A stretch of 64,000 nt of DNA from an uncultured Methanobrevibacter sp. (GCA_902774685.1 CACYJH010000002.1:56067-120066), one strand, 5' to 3'. Shown: positions 54,086-63,222, counted from the first letter of the stretch. Notes: a model not told the origin generated them from the sequence alone. Program-made: numbers and translations.

Positions 54086-56380
54086 ATGAAAAAGCTGTTA
54101 AGAAAGATGCTGCGTGACTTCAAGGATCATAAGGCCCAATTCATATCCATTTTTCTCATGGCTCTTATAGGAGTCTTCGCATTTACAGGAATCAGCGGTG
54201 AAGTTGTAGGATTGGTTGACGTTTCAACTCATTACTATCAGGACACCAACCTTGCTGACGGATGGATCTATGGAGAGGATATCGACAAGGACCTATTCAA
54301 GGACGTCAAGGCTATGGAGCAAATCAAGGATGCCCATAGGGAAATGGTTGTTGATACGATTGCAAACTACTCTTCGGACCCGGACATAAGTCTGCATGTA
54401 GTTGAGGGTCATCAGAACATATCCAAGTTCTACCTCTTCGACGGCAAGGACTTTGACGAGAATGACAAGGAAGGAATCTGGATAGACAAAAGGTTTGCTG
54501 ACGGCCGTAATCTGGATGTTGGAGATAAGATAACCCTGAAATTCGATGGAAAAACCGTCTCCAAGACAATCAGAGGAACAATGTATTCACCTGAATATGT
54601 CTTTTACATTCAGGAAGGAAGCCTTTTGCCTGATTTCTCACAAGTGGGCTATGCATATATTCCATCTAAAGGGGCTGATTTTGACCTTGAATACAACACA
54701 ATTGTTTTGGACTCCTATGAGGACTTGAAAGAGAGTGACTTCAAGTCTGCGCTGGAAGAGACCTTAGGCCAAAAGGCATACGTTCAGTATGTTGACCGTG
54801 ACAATAATGTTGGTGTCAAGACATTGCAGGAGGAAATAGACCAGCATACAATGTTTTCAGGAATTTTCCCTTCAATCTTTGTCCTTGTCTCACTTTTGAC
54901 CTTGGTTACAACCATGTCACGTGTAATCTCAGCTCAAAGAATTCAGATAGGTACATTGAAGGCAATGGGATATTCCAACCAGTCAATCGTCCTTCACTAT
55001 CTCTCATACGGATTTGTGCTATCATTGGCAGGTTCAATTATAGGACTTATAATAGGGCCTCTCACTATACCATATCTCTTCTATCCTACAATGTCCTCAA
55101 CATATTCACTTCCTAGATGGGGACCTGCATGGGATGTCAGCTTCTTTGCGGTAGCTGCACTGATGGTGATTTCTTCAGTCTTGGTAAGCTACATTTCAGT
55201 GAAGGGAATCAGTGACGAGTATCCTGCAGAAACAATCAAGCCAAAGGCTCCGAAGATGGTTTCATCAGGATTCATTGAAAGGACAAAGATTTGGAAAAGA
55301 TTCAGCTTCAATGAAAGATGGAACTATAGGGATGCAAAAAGGAACAAGACCAGAGCGATCATGAGCGTATTCGGCGTATTCGCATGTGCCTTATTGGTGA
55401 TGTCTGCATTTGGAATGAGCGATTCAATGAACGATGTTGAGGATTGGCAGTACAATCAGATATATAACTTCAATACAAAGCTTTTCTTGGAAGAAAACAT
55501 TACAGATGCACAGTTGGATCATGTATTGGCCGAAACCGACGGCGAAGGAATGATGGAAGAGGCTATAGAACTGAAGTATAAGGGCAAAAAGAAGGCAGGA
55601 ACCCTAACGGTGATGAACAAGTCAGAGTATTATAGGGTGACTGACATCAATAGGAATAACATTACCCTTGACCCTGATGGAATAGCCATTTCAGACAAGA
55701 TGGCAGAAGTCTTAGGACTTGAGATTGGAGATAAGGTCAGATGGCATGTTGTAGGTGATCCTAAATGGATTGACTCTGAGATAAGCGAAACCTATACAAT
55801 TCCTTTTGGACAAGGATTGATAATGTCTCCTAAAACCTTTGATAGGGAAGGTGGGGATGATTACAATTACAGCACAAATGTTGTATTGACCAAAAAGAAT
55901 GTAAACAAGAATTATACAGGTGTAAGCAGCATTACAACAAGGGAGGATATACAAAAGGGTTGGAATACAATGACTGATGCATTGGATATGATGGTCAGTG
56001 TCCTTACAACCTTTGCGGTAGTTTTAGCTGTTGTTGTGCTTTATAATTTAGGTTTATTGTCATTTACTGAGATTCAAAGAGAGCTTGCTACATTGAAGGT
56101 GCTTGGATTCAATTCAAAAAGCCTAAGAAGGCTTTTGCTTACTCAAAACCTATGGTTCTCAACTATTGGATTCATTCTAGCTATTCCAGGAGCTTATGTC
56201 TTGATGGGAGTTATGATGGGGTCAACCGGTGATGATTATTTCTTCCCAATCAACATTTACTTGTGGAACTTTGTTTTAAGTTTCTTGATTACCTTTGGAT
56301 TGTCTGTTCTTGTTAATTTGGCATTTGCAAGGAAGATCAAAAGGGTAAATATGGTTGAGTCTTTGAAGAGCAACGAGTAA
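54086..56380 (+). CDS. FtsX-like permease of the ABC pair
   Basis: A 764-residue membrane protein with a first helix at ~18-40 (FISIFLMALIGVFAFTGISG) and a large extracellular domain (~45-260). A first FtsX core follows at ~265-375 (FPSIFVLVSLLTLVTTMSRVISAQRIQIGTLKAMGYS), then a second extracellular domain and a second FtsX core at ~625-760 (TTFAVVLAVVVLYNLGLLSFTEIQRELATLKVLGF). The internal duplication and the QIGTLKAMG/ELATLKVLG coupling helices fit the MacB-like class. It works with the ATPase just upstream. Substrate unknown. Confidence 0.9.
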   Translation: MKKLLRKMLRDFKDHKAQFISIFLMALIGVFAFTGISGEVVGLVDVSTHYYQDTNLADGWIYGEDIDKDLFKDVKAMEQIKDAHREMVVDTIANYSSDPDISLHVVEGHQNISKFYLFDGKDFDENDKEGIWIDKRFADGRNLDVGDKITLKFDGKTVSKTIRGTMYSPEYVFYIQEGSLLPDFSQVGYAYIPSKGADFDLEYNTIVLDSYEDLKESDFKSALEETLGQKAYVQYVDRDNNVGVKTLQEEIDQHTMFSGIFPSIFVLVSLLTLVTTMSRVISAQRIQIGTLKAMGYSNQSIVLHYLSYGFVLSLAGSIIGLIIGPLTIPYLFYPTMSSTYSLPRWGPAWDVSFFAVAALMVISSVLVSYISVKGISDEYPAETIKPKAPKMVSSGFIERTKIWKRFSFNERWNYRDAKRNKTRAIMSVFGVFACALLVMSAFGMSDSMNDVEDWQYNQIYNFNTKLFLEENITDAQLDHVLAETDGEGMMEEAIELKYKGKKKAGTLTVMNKSEYYRVTDINRNNITLDPDGIAISDKMAEVLGLEIGDKVRWHVVGDPKWIDSEISETYTIPFGQGLIMSPKTFDREGGDDYNYSTNVVLTKKNVNKNYTGVSSITTREDIQKGWNTMTDALDMMVSVLTTFAVVLAVVVLYNLGLLSFTEIQRELATLKVLGFNSKSLRRLLLTQNLWFSTIGFILAIPGAYVLMGVMMGSTGDDYFFPINIYLWNFVLSFLITFGLSVLVNLAFARKIKRVNMVESLKSNE

Positions 56381-56607
56381 TCTTCACTTAATCTATTTTT
56401 CTTTTTTTATTTTAATTTTTCAAATTCACTAAAGTTTACTATATAAAACTATATTTGTTAAAATCACTTTATTTTTACTATATCAATAGAATATTGAGTT
56501 ATTTTCGTTAAAACTCATTTAAAATTTAGTTAACTTTAAATATAACTTTTTTTATAGTTTTTATTAACTAATAAGAAATTTTAACTTATTTTTAAAAAGG
56601 TGATTTT

Positions 56608-56958
56608 TTGTCAATTAAAGAGAACATATTGAATGATAATAAGGGGTGTGTATTGAATAATTTCAAGTTGATTAATCGAGAGGAAATAATCGATTTTATT
56701 AAAAGTCATAACGGATTATTGGAGCTATTGGAAAAGGTTTATCCTTTGCTTAAATCCTATTTTCCGGATTATTCATATTCATTATTGTATGCACCAGATC
56801 CAGAGATAGTAAGCATTGAAGATTTAATGTTATTTATTAATGGAGACATTAAGGACTATGAATTTAATCGAAATAAATTATATGATTTAGAAAAGGAAAT
56901 AGATAATTTGAAAGTTTCTGATTCTAACGTTAAGCGTTTACTCTTATTGGATGTATGA
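56608..56958 (+). CDS. Hypothetical protein, upstream partner of a HEPN-like gene
   Basis: A 116-residue protein starting with TTG after AAGGTGA. No family recognised. It has a conserved-looking centre (LLELLEKVYPLLKSYFPDYSYSLLYAPDPEIVSIEDLMLFI) and a charged helical tail. Its stop overlaps the start of the HEPN-like gene, the usual layout of a two-gene toxin-antitoxin or regulator-effector module. Overlap-based coupling implies matched expression. Confidence 0.55.
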   Translation: MSIKENILNDNKGCVLNNFKLINREEIIDFIKSHNGLLELLEKVYPLLKSYFPDYSYSLLYAPDPEIVSIEDLMLFINGDIKDYEFNRNKLYDLEKEIDNLKVSDSNVKRLLLLDV

Positions 56959-57331
56959 TAAAATGTCTTTTAAATGGGATAAATTTTTTGATGTTGGAAT
57001 TTGTATGAAAAATATTTCCGAAAAAGAGGAATATCAACGTTCTGCAGTAGGACGTTATTATTATGCTGCTTATGGATTGATTAGAGAATATTATGAGAAA
57101 AAGTATAATAAAGTCGTTCCTTCTATTAATTCCCATTCTTTTTTAATTAATGAATTAGAAAGTTCTTATGGGGATGAAAGACGTATAGGAAAGAATTTGA
57201 GAAGCATGAGATCATATAGAAATTTTGCTGATTATAATAAAATTTTTCATTCATGCAATGTAGAAAGAACTGAAAAAATATATAATGAAATTATAAGATT
57301 ATTAGAAAATTTAAATAAAAAAAGTAAATAA
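56951..57331 (+). CDS. HEPN-like domain protein
   Basis: A 126-residue helical protein. RSAVGRYYYAAYGLIREYYEKK and LRSMRSYRNFADY fit the HEPN pattern (YYAAF-type helix and RNxxDY). The RNase R-x4-6-H motif is not intact: Arg90 is followed by Asp94-Tyr95, and the next His is at 100. The ATG at 56951 overlaps the upstream stop by eight bases; the ATG at 56963 is an alternative start. HEPN proteins are commonly toxins or nucleotidyltransferase partners. Function here is uncertain. Confidence 0.6.
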   Translation: MYDKMSFKWDKFFDVGICMKNISEKEEYQRSAVGRYYYAAYGLIREYYEKKYNKVVPSINSHSFLINELESSYGDERRIGKNLRSMRSYRNFADYNKIFHSCNVERTEKIYNEIIRLLENLNKKSK

Positions 57332-57332
57332 G

Positions 57333-58333
<1,001 letters not shown>

Positions 58334-58389
58334 TTATATTTTAAAAAATAAAAAATAAAGTTTTTTAATTTGGATTAAAAAACTTTTGC

Positions 58390-58539
58390 TTATTCGCCTT
58401 TCATGAATCCGTATATTGCAACAGCCAAGAGTACAATGATGAGTAGGATGAATACCCAAAAGCTAATTTTTATGAACAATTGCAATAAGGTCAAGATTAT
58501 GATTAAAGCGATTGCTGTTAGAACGATTCTGTTAAGCAT
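58390..58539 (-). CDS. Small membrane protein (49 residues)
   Basis: MLNRIVLTAIALIIILTLLQ is followed by a second hydrophobic segment (FWVFILLIIVLLAVAIYGF) and a KGE tail. AAGGA lies 5 bp before this ATG; an adjacent ATG three bases upstream is too close to it. It is the last of three tiny membrane-protein genes in a row. Function unknown. Reads as a two-helix membrane protein. Confidence 0.65.
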   Translation of the reverse strand: MLNRIVLTAIALIIILTLLQLFIKISFWVFILLIIVLLAVAIYGFMKGE

Positions 58540-58558
58540 CATGTCCTTTCACCTTTTA

Positions 58559-58702
58559 TTAGAATATGTATCCTAACAATGCCATAATGATGAATACAAG
58601 AATTGCTATGATAAAGATTTTCATTCCTATCTTCATCAACCATTTCAATAGCCCAAATATAATCATCAATAGTATAGCTATTATTATTAGTTCTATAATC
58701 AT
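58559..58702 (-). CDS. Small membrane protein (47 residues)
   Basis: Starts MIIELIIIAILLMIIFGLLK and continues with a short basic loop (KWLMKIGMK) and a second hydrophobic helix (IFIIAILVFIIMALLGYIF), ending without a tail. GGTGAAAAT precedes the ATG. It lies 28 bp after the preceding small gene and 19 bp before the next, so the three are probably co-transcribed. Function unknown. Confidence 0.65.
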   Translation of the reverse strand: MIIELIIIAILLMIIFGLLKWLMKIGMKIFIIAILVFIIMALLGYIF

Positions 58703-58730
58703 ATTTTCACCAGGCTATAAAAAAGGGCAC

Positions 58731-58895
58731 TTAAGGAGCTATTTCGTCTCCTTTGAACCATCCTATAATTCCTACGATTACGGAAATGATAATACCAAGA
58801 ATTAACATTTTCCAAAAGTGGTGCATAAAGAATCCTATTATTGGTATTAAAAAGAATAATACGATTGCACACAAACAAACTTTATTTAATGCCAT
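58731..58895 (-). CDS. Small membrane protein (54 residues)
   Basis: Starts MALNKVCLCAIVLFFLIPII, then FFMHHFWKMLILGIIISVIVGIIGW and a charged tail KGDEIAP. GAGGTGAAAAC precedes the ATG, a strong ribosome binding site. First of the three-gene run; similar size and two-helix plan to the others, with the same WFKGDE/MKGE-type C-terminus as the third. Function unknown. Confidence 0.68.
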   Translation of the reverse strand: MALNKVCLCAIVLFFLIPIIGFFMHHFWKMLILGIIISVIVGIIGWFKGDEIAP

Positions 58896-59022
58896 GTTTT
58901 CACCTCTTTTTAGAACTCCTTTTTAAAATAAAGGATATTCTATTTTATAATATATTGTAAAGTATTATAATAATTTATCTATTTAATTTTTAATGATTTG
59001 TCTATTTAATTCAATTTTTTTC

Positions 59023-59108
59023 ATCCTTTGATTAAATAGGCCTTATTTTTTTGATTATATATCCATTATCCCATCTTTGATTAAATAGCCCTTATTCTTC
59101 CTTGATTA
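59023..59108. repeat. Imperfect direct repeat at the FAH gene end
   Basis: CTTTGATTAAATAG followed by a CC-containing TTATT and TTGATTA occurs at 59023-59057 and 59073-59108. The second copy contains the last codons and stop of the gene at 59092. The copies differ at several positions, so this is older than the other gene-end repeats. Confidence 0.55.
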
Positions 59109-59901
59109 GATAGTTCTTTAATGTTCCAATGTCTTCTATTGTCACTTCAACAATTGAATCAGCCTTCATTTCACCTACACCTGGAGGTGTTCCTGTAGCT
59201 ATCACATCTCCTGGATTCAATGTCATTGTCTGTGAAACGTATGATATTATTTCCTGCGGTGAGAAGATCATCTGTGAAGTGTTTGAGTTCTGTCTGATTT
59301 CACCATTGACTTTAGTCACTATCCTTTGATTCAATGGGTCAAGCTTGTTTTCAATGAAAGGCCCTATTGGGGCAAAACCGTCACAGCTCTTTCCTCTTGT
59401 CCACTGCCCGTCTCCAAGGGTGAAATCCCTTGCGGTGACATCGTTTATTATTGTGTATCCGAAGATGCATTCATTCGCTTCTTCTGGGCTTACTTGCTTT
59501 GTTTTCTTTCCAATCACAACAGCAAGCTCTCCTTCGTAGTCGACTTGAGCAGATATTTTAGGATAAACCACTATATTGTCGGTTCTGTTGACTGTAGTGG
59601 ATGGTTTTATGAATATTACAGGACTTTCCGGCAATTCAAGATTCAATTCCTTGGCATGATCCTTGTAGTTGAGGCCGATGCAGACTATTTTGGAAGGGTC
59701 TGTAGGAGATTGTATTTCTATATCCTCTAAGCTATGGGATTGGACTGCATTGTCTAAAATTGCTTTTATTTCTTTATTGTGGTAGTCCAGAATGTCTCCT
59801 TTAAGTTCTATAACTTTATTTTCTTCATCTAAGAATCCTGATTTGAGACTTAAATCATCGTTTAGACTGTCTGCCTTGTTCTTGAATCTTAAGAATTTCA
59901 T
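59092..59901 (-). CDS. Fumarylacetoacetate hydrolase (FAH) family protein
   Basis: A 269-residue protein. The catalytic C-terminal domain has IVCIGLNYKDHAKEL, VDYEGELAVVIGKK (metal-ligand Glu residues), GYTIINDVTARDF, KSCDGFAPIGP and DVIATGTPPGVGEM. The first ~70 residues form the small N-terminal domain of this group. Family members include acylpyruvate hydrolases, oxaloacetate decarboxylases and 2-hydroxyhepta-2,4-diene-1,7-dioate isomerases; the substrate cannot be fixed here. It lies ~50 bp downstream of hisG on the same strand. Confidence 0.87.
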   Translation of the reverse strand: MKFLRFKNKADSLNDDLSLKSGFLDEENKVIELKGDILDYHNKEIKAILDNAVQSHSLEDIEIQSPTDPSKIVCIGLNYKDHAKELNLELPESPVIFIKPSTTVNRTDNIVVYPKISAQVDYEGELAVVIGKKTKQVSPEEANECIFGYTIINDVTARDFTLGDGQWTRGKSCDGFAPIGPFIENKLDPLNQRIVTKVNGEIRQNSNTSQMIFSPQEIISYVSQTMTLNPGDVIATGTPPGVGEMKADSIVEVTIEDIGTLKNYLIKEE

Positions 59902-59953
59902 TTAATCACTGATTTTCAAAATAAAAATTTATTTATTCAAAGAATAATCTAAT

Positions 59954-60817
59954 CTATTGAATGATCCTTTCTATTGGAACGACTAGAATGTCACGTGCAC
60001 CTGCATTTCTTAACTTGTTTACAAGCTCGAATACCTCATCTTCGCCAACTACTGCTTGAACAGCCATTGTTTCCTCATGTGAAAGCACTTCAGATACTGT
60101 AGGTCCGCTCATTGCAGGCATTACCTTTTGGACTTCACAAAGGTCCTTCTTAGCCACATTCATCATGATGAGCTTTTTCCTACCAGCTTCAAGCACACCT
60201 TGGATGGAAGTGCTTACAGCCTCTACGAGGTTTTTCTTGTTTTCATATGAATCCTTGTTTGAAATAAGCTTGATTGAGCTTTCAAGAATGGTGTCCACAA
60301 TCTTCAAGTGGTTCATGTTCAATGTTGTACCAGTGCTTGTAAGGTCTGTTATTGCATCAGCTATTCCAATGAATGGAGCTATTTCAGTAGATCCGGTCAA
60401 TTTCACGATTTTGATGTCAAGATTGTTTTCATCAAGGTATCTTCTTGTGAGGTTTGGGAACTCTGTAGCTATTGTCATTCCATCCTTCAAATCCTCTTTG
60501 CTTACTATTTCACTGTCATCAGGGGATGCAAGGACCAATCTTGTTTGGCCGAACTGCAGGTCAAGAAGAATTTCAACTTCCGCACTGTTTTCTTCAATCA
60601 GGTCGTAGCCTGTGATTCCCATGTCACAGATTCCTTCTGCAACAAATTCAGGTATGTCTGCTGCACGTGCAAACATAACGTCTATATCTTCATTATATGT
60701 TTGTGAGAATAATTTTCTGTTTGAACTGTCCTTAAGGCCAAGTCCTGCCTTTTCCAAGATCTTCACTGCAGGATCACTTATTCTGCCCTTAGACGGCACT
60801 GCGATTTTAAGCTTCAT
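59954..60817 (-). CDS. hisG: ATP phosphoribosyltransferase, long form
   Basis: A 287-residue protein; GGAGAT favours the ATG at 60817. Key blocks: KIAVPSKGRISDPAVKILEKAGL, ARAADIPEFVAEGICDMGITGYDLI, ATEFPNLTRRYLDE, and a phosphate-binding GIADAITDLTSTGTTLNMN. The C-terminal ~75 residues are the ACT-like regulatory domain of the long form, which allows histidine feedback inhibition. It catalyses the first step of histidine synthesis. No other his genes are in the window. Confidence 0.93.
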   Translation of the reverse strand: MKLKIAVPSKGRISDPAVKILEKAGLGLKDSSNRKLFSQTYNEDIDVMFARAADIPEFVAEGICDMGITGYDLIEENSAEVEILLDLQFGQTRLVLASPDDSEIVSKEDLKDGMTIATEFPNLTRRYLDENNLDIKIVKLTGSTEIAPFIGIADAITDLTSTGTTLNMNHLKIVDTILESSIKLISNKDSYENKKNLVEAVSTSIQGVLEAGRKKLIMMNVAKKDLCEVQKVMPAMSGPTVSEVLSHEETMAVQAVVGEDEVFELVNKLRNAGARDILVVPIERIIQ

Positions 60818-61310
60818 TTTTATCTCCATTGTTTTTTTCTACATTTATTTTTATTTTATTTCTATTTAATATTAATTAATGTTTGCGTTTTTTCGCATTA
60901 AATGAAATTATATATTTTTGAGAAATTTTTCAATTCATATTAATTTTTCAATTGAAAATTTTCATTTTGTTTAACTTATTTTTTTAAGGATAAATTTCTA
61001 TATTGTATATAAATTGTTCAATCATAGGTGATATTATATATATTTTATGTTTTTTCATTATAAATCATTATAAATTAACAGTTTTAAATTTCATATAGTA
61101 TAGCACTATATTTTTAAAAAATAAGGCATTAGAGGCCATTTTTGTAGAAACATTTATATACTAGGAAGTTAAACTAATAAGTAGTACTTATGAAAAAAAG
61201 CTTGTATAGCTAGTATTTTTAAAAAATATTAGTTTATATAAACTTTCACTAATTATTGCATTAGTAATAAGTATGTATTTTTTAAAATAAAATTATGGAG
61301 AATGATATTT
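60818..61310. promoter_or_regulatory. Palindrome-rich divergent promoter region before the histone gene
   Basis: About 490 bp without a gene. TTTATATA (61153-61160) and the 14-bp palindrome AGTTTATATAAACT (61231-61244) are two candidate TATA sites for the histone gene. ATAAGTA-G-TACTTAT (61177-61191) is a 15-bp palindrome near the first predicted start site, and CTAGTATTTTTAAAAAATAT at 61210 is nearly self-complementary with its continuation. On the left, a hairpin-like TTAATGTTTGCG/CGCATTAA occurs near 60877-60902 before hisG. Confidence 0.5.
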
Positions 61311-61514
61311 ATGGCAATTCCTGTAGCTCCTATCGGAAGAATTATTAAAGATGCTGGTGCTGAAAGAGTAAGCGAAGACGCTAAAAAAGAATTAAACGCT
61401 TACGTAGAAGCACAAGCTGCAAAAGTTGCTAAAAAAGCTATCAAATTCGCTGAATTAGCAAAACGTAAAACCGTTAAAGCTGAAGACATCGAATTAGCTA
61501 TTAGCGAATTATAG
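61311..61514 (+). CDS. Archaeal histone
   Basis: A 67-residue single histone fold starting MAIPVAPIGRIIKDAGAERV, continuing SEDAKKELNAYVEAQAAKVAKKAIKFAELAKRKTVKAEDIELAI. The length and residues match HMfB-type histones of Methanobacteriales: RT/KT pair near the end, Arg at the N-terminal loop, three helices. It forms dimers and longer hypernucleosome-like fibres on DNA. GGAG at 61297-61300 fits this ATG; an ATG three codons earlier is too close. Confidence 0.95.
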   Translation: MAIPVAPIGRIIKDAGAERVSEDAKKELNAYVEAQAAKVAKKAIKFAELAKRKTVKAEDIELAISEL

Positions 61515-61526
61515 AACCAGCTTTTC

Positions 61527-61595
61527 CGGCCCTTCGGGCCGCAAAACCTGGACCAAAACTCTTATCACTTTTAATGAGTGATAAGTGTTTTTTAC
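61527..61595 (+). terminator. Two hairpins after the histone gene
   Basis: CGGCCC-TTC-GGGCCG (61527-61541) is a GC-rich 6-bp hairpin, striking in this AT-rich genome. A second hairpin, CTTATCACT (61561-61569) with AGTGATAAG (61577-61585), is followed by TGTTTTTTAC and T-rich sequence. Together they should give efficient termination and may protect the abundant histone mRNA. Confidence 0.7.
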
Positions 61596-61620
61596 TTTTT
61601 ACTTTTTTTACATTTTTTTA

Positions 61621-61860
61621 TCAATCTATTGAATTTTCTTGTTTTATTTTGTTTATTTCTTTTTGGTTTAGTTTTGTTATTGTTTTTATTTCTGTATCGT
61701 CATATCCTAAGTTTATGAGTTTTATTGCTATTTCGTGATTACTAATTATTTTTCCTTCTTCTATTCCTCTTTCTATTCCTTTTTCTATTCCTTCTTCATA
61801 GACTATTCTATTATTTCTTCCTAGTATTCCTTTAAAATCCAACTCAATTTTTTCAGCCAT
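61621..61860 (-). CDS. Stand-alone copy of an Rpn-type nuclease C-terminal region
   Basis: A 79-residue protein (MAEKIELDFKGILGRNNRIVYEEG...) that is nearly identical to residues 221-302 of the Rpn-like protein just upstream, except for a four-residue deletion in the EKGIEKGIERGIEEGK repeat. It has its own GTGATAAAA before the ATG and starts 11 bp after the neighbour's stop. In bacteria, small proteins made from the C-terminal part of rpn genes neutralise the full nuclease, so this may be an antitoxin. It could equally be a non-functional duplication remnant. Confidence 0.6.
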   Translation of the reverse strand: MAEKIELDFKGILGRNNRIVYEEGIEKGIERGIEEGKIISNHEIAIKLINLGYDDTEIKTITKLNQKEINKIKQENSID

Positions 61861-61871
61861 TTTTATCACTT

Positions 61872-62780
61872 TTATTTTGAGTTTTCTTGTTTTATTTTGT
61901 TTATTTCTTTTTGGTTTAGTTTTGTTATTGTTTTTATTTCTGTATCGTCATATCCTAAGTTTATGAGATTTATAGCTATTTCGTGATTATTAATTATTTT
62001 TCCTTCTTCTATTCCTCTTTCAATTCCTTTTTCTATTCCTTTTTCTATTCCTTCTTCATAGACTATTCTATTATTTCTTCCTAGTATTCCTTTAAAATCT
62101 AATGCACTATTTTCTATCATCTTCATCACTTCATTATATTCCTTATCGTCCGTTATGAATTTTTTTGCCAAATATGACAATAGGACTGCTGTATGCAATC
62201 TATCCCTTTCATTCATCTTTGCCGCTTGTGTCAATTCAATTGATTTGATCAGCAATTCCTTTGGAGACCTTTTTGATTTCATGAATGTCAGTATTCTTAA
62301 ATCCCCTATTTCAGATTTGCTGAGTTCTTCTTTGTTCTTATTTTTCAAACTAATCGTATTTATAGTTTTATCTCCATCAAAGCTCTTAAACGATTTATAA
62401 GGTATAGTAAACTCGTCATTGTTGTGCCAATTCAAAATAAGCCGGTTATTATCCTTATAATGGGTGCTAAGGACTAATGTGTGGACTTTTCTTCTATATC
62501 TGGTACTCATATAACAGGCATAATCAAAAAACTTTTCCTTATCTTCCTTTCCTATTGCAGTTGAATGTGCCTCTAAAGATATGATCTCATCATTATCCAA
62601 TTTTCCAATAAAATCAGCCCTCCTCTCCATTCCATCATATGTCACGATCTTGGTTGGACAGGGACTGACTATTTTATATGGAAATCCGAACTTTAGAAGT
62701 ATGGAGTTTATTCCAGGATAAAGGAGGCTGAAATATTTATCTTCAATCTTTTCCAAATCTGTTTTTTCATTATTTTTCAT
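61872..62780 (-). CDS. Rpn-family PD-(D/E)XK nuclease / putative transposase-like protein
   Basis: A 302-residue protein. The nuclease core has Asp56 (RRADFIGKLD) and Glu70-Ala-His72 (IISLEAHSTA), matching the D...ExQ/K pattern with His in the last position; KFFDYACYMSTRYRRKVHTLVLST follows. Residues ~140-220 are a helical middle part. The end carries the EEGIEKGIEKGIERG repeat and a variable C-terminus typical of Rpn proteins, which are recombination-promoting nucleases with anti-phage roles. An internal ATG at 62120 (residue 221) has GTGATGAAG before it. Confidence 0.75.
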   Translation of the reverse strand: MKNNEKTDLEKIEDKYFSLLYPGINSILLKFGFPYKIVSPCPTKIVTYDGMERRADFIGKLDNDEIISLEAHSTAIGKEDKEKFFDYACYMSTRYRRKVHTLVLSTHYKDNNRLILNWHNNDEFTIPYKSFKSFDGDKTINTISLKNKNKEELSKSEIGDLRILTFMKSKRSPKELLIKSIELTQAAKMNERDRLHTAVLLSYLAKKFITDDKEYNEVMKMIENSALDFKGILGRNNRIVYEEGIEKGIEKGIERGIEEGKIINNHEIAINLINLGYDDTEIKTITKLNQKEINKIKQENSK

Positions 62781-62943
62781 TATTTTCCCTAAATAATCTA
62801 TAAATAATCTTAGTTTAATATTTATATTATTTAAATGGATTAGTTTTTTTAAATAATGTATAATAATCTTTTTTTAATATTATAACGAATTTAAAACAAT
62901 TTTTAGCCTTGGATATAATCTTCAAATATGGGGGAAAAGTTTA

Positions 62944-62995
62944 AATATAACAATTGTTATATTATAGTATAGAGAAATATAACAATCGTTATATT
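62944..62995. promoter_or_regulatory. Two 20-bp palindromic operators, 32 bp apart
   Basis: AATATAACAATTGTTATATT (62944-62963) and AATATAACAATCGTTATATT (62976-62995) are perfect and near-perfect palindromes with the same sequence. The 32-bp spacing is about three helical turns, suggesting cooperative binding of a dimeric, perhaps MarR-like, repressor. They lie ~165 bp upstream of the Rpn-like gene. Confidence 0.65.
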
Positions 62996-63005
62996 TTTTC
63001 TAAGA

Positions 63006-63039
63006 AGAAATTTTAATCATTTCTAAAATTTCTTTTTTT
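63006..63039 (+). terminator. Hairpin followed by T run
   Basis: AGAAATTTTA (63006-63015) and TAAAATTTCT (63024-63033) form a perfect 10-bp stem with an 8-base loop, followed by TTTTTT. It follows the twin palindromes by only 11 bp, with no recognisable gene in between. Confidence 0.55.
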
Positions 63040-63151
63040 AAAGTTTTAGGATCTTTTAACTTTATCGTTAAAATTCTTTCCTCTCTTAAACACGAAAATT
63101 TTTATATCGCTTTAAAAAAAACACAAATCATAACACACACATGCAGTTTTC

Positions 63152-63222
63152 ATATGATTAAAATAATATCTCCTTGTACAAAAATCAATCAAATCTCAAC
63201 CATTCAATTATTTTAATCATAT
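63152..63222. other. Long inverted repeat, possible structured RNA
   Basis: ATATGATTAAAATAAT (63152-63167) and ATTATTTTAATCATAT (63207-63222) are perfect 16-bp arms around a 39-base C-rich, relatively G-poor loop. It lies in the gene-free stretch 62781-63326. It could be a small RNA, a mobile-element remnant or an operator loop. Confidence 0.5.

Noticed and set aside
61872..62780. Rpn-like gene as part of a complete insertion sequence
   Set aside because: No terminal inverted repeats or target-site duplication could be found around it, and the twin palindromes upstream do not recur on the other side.
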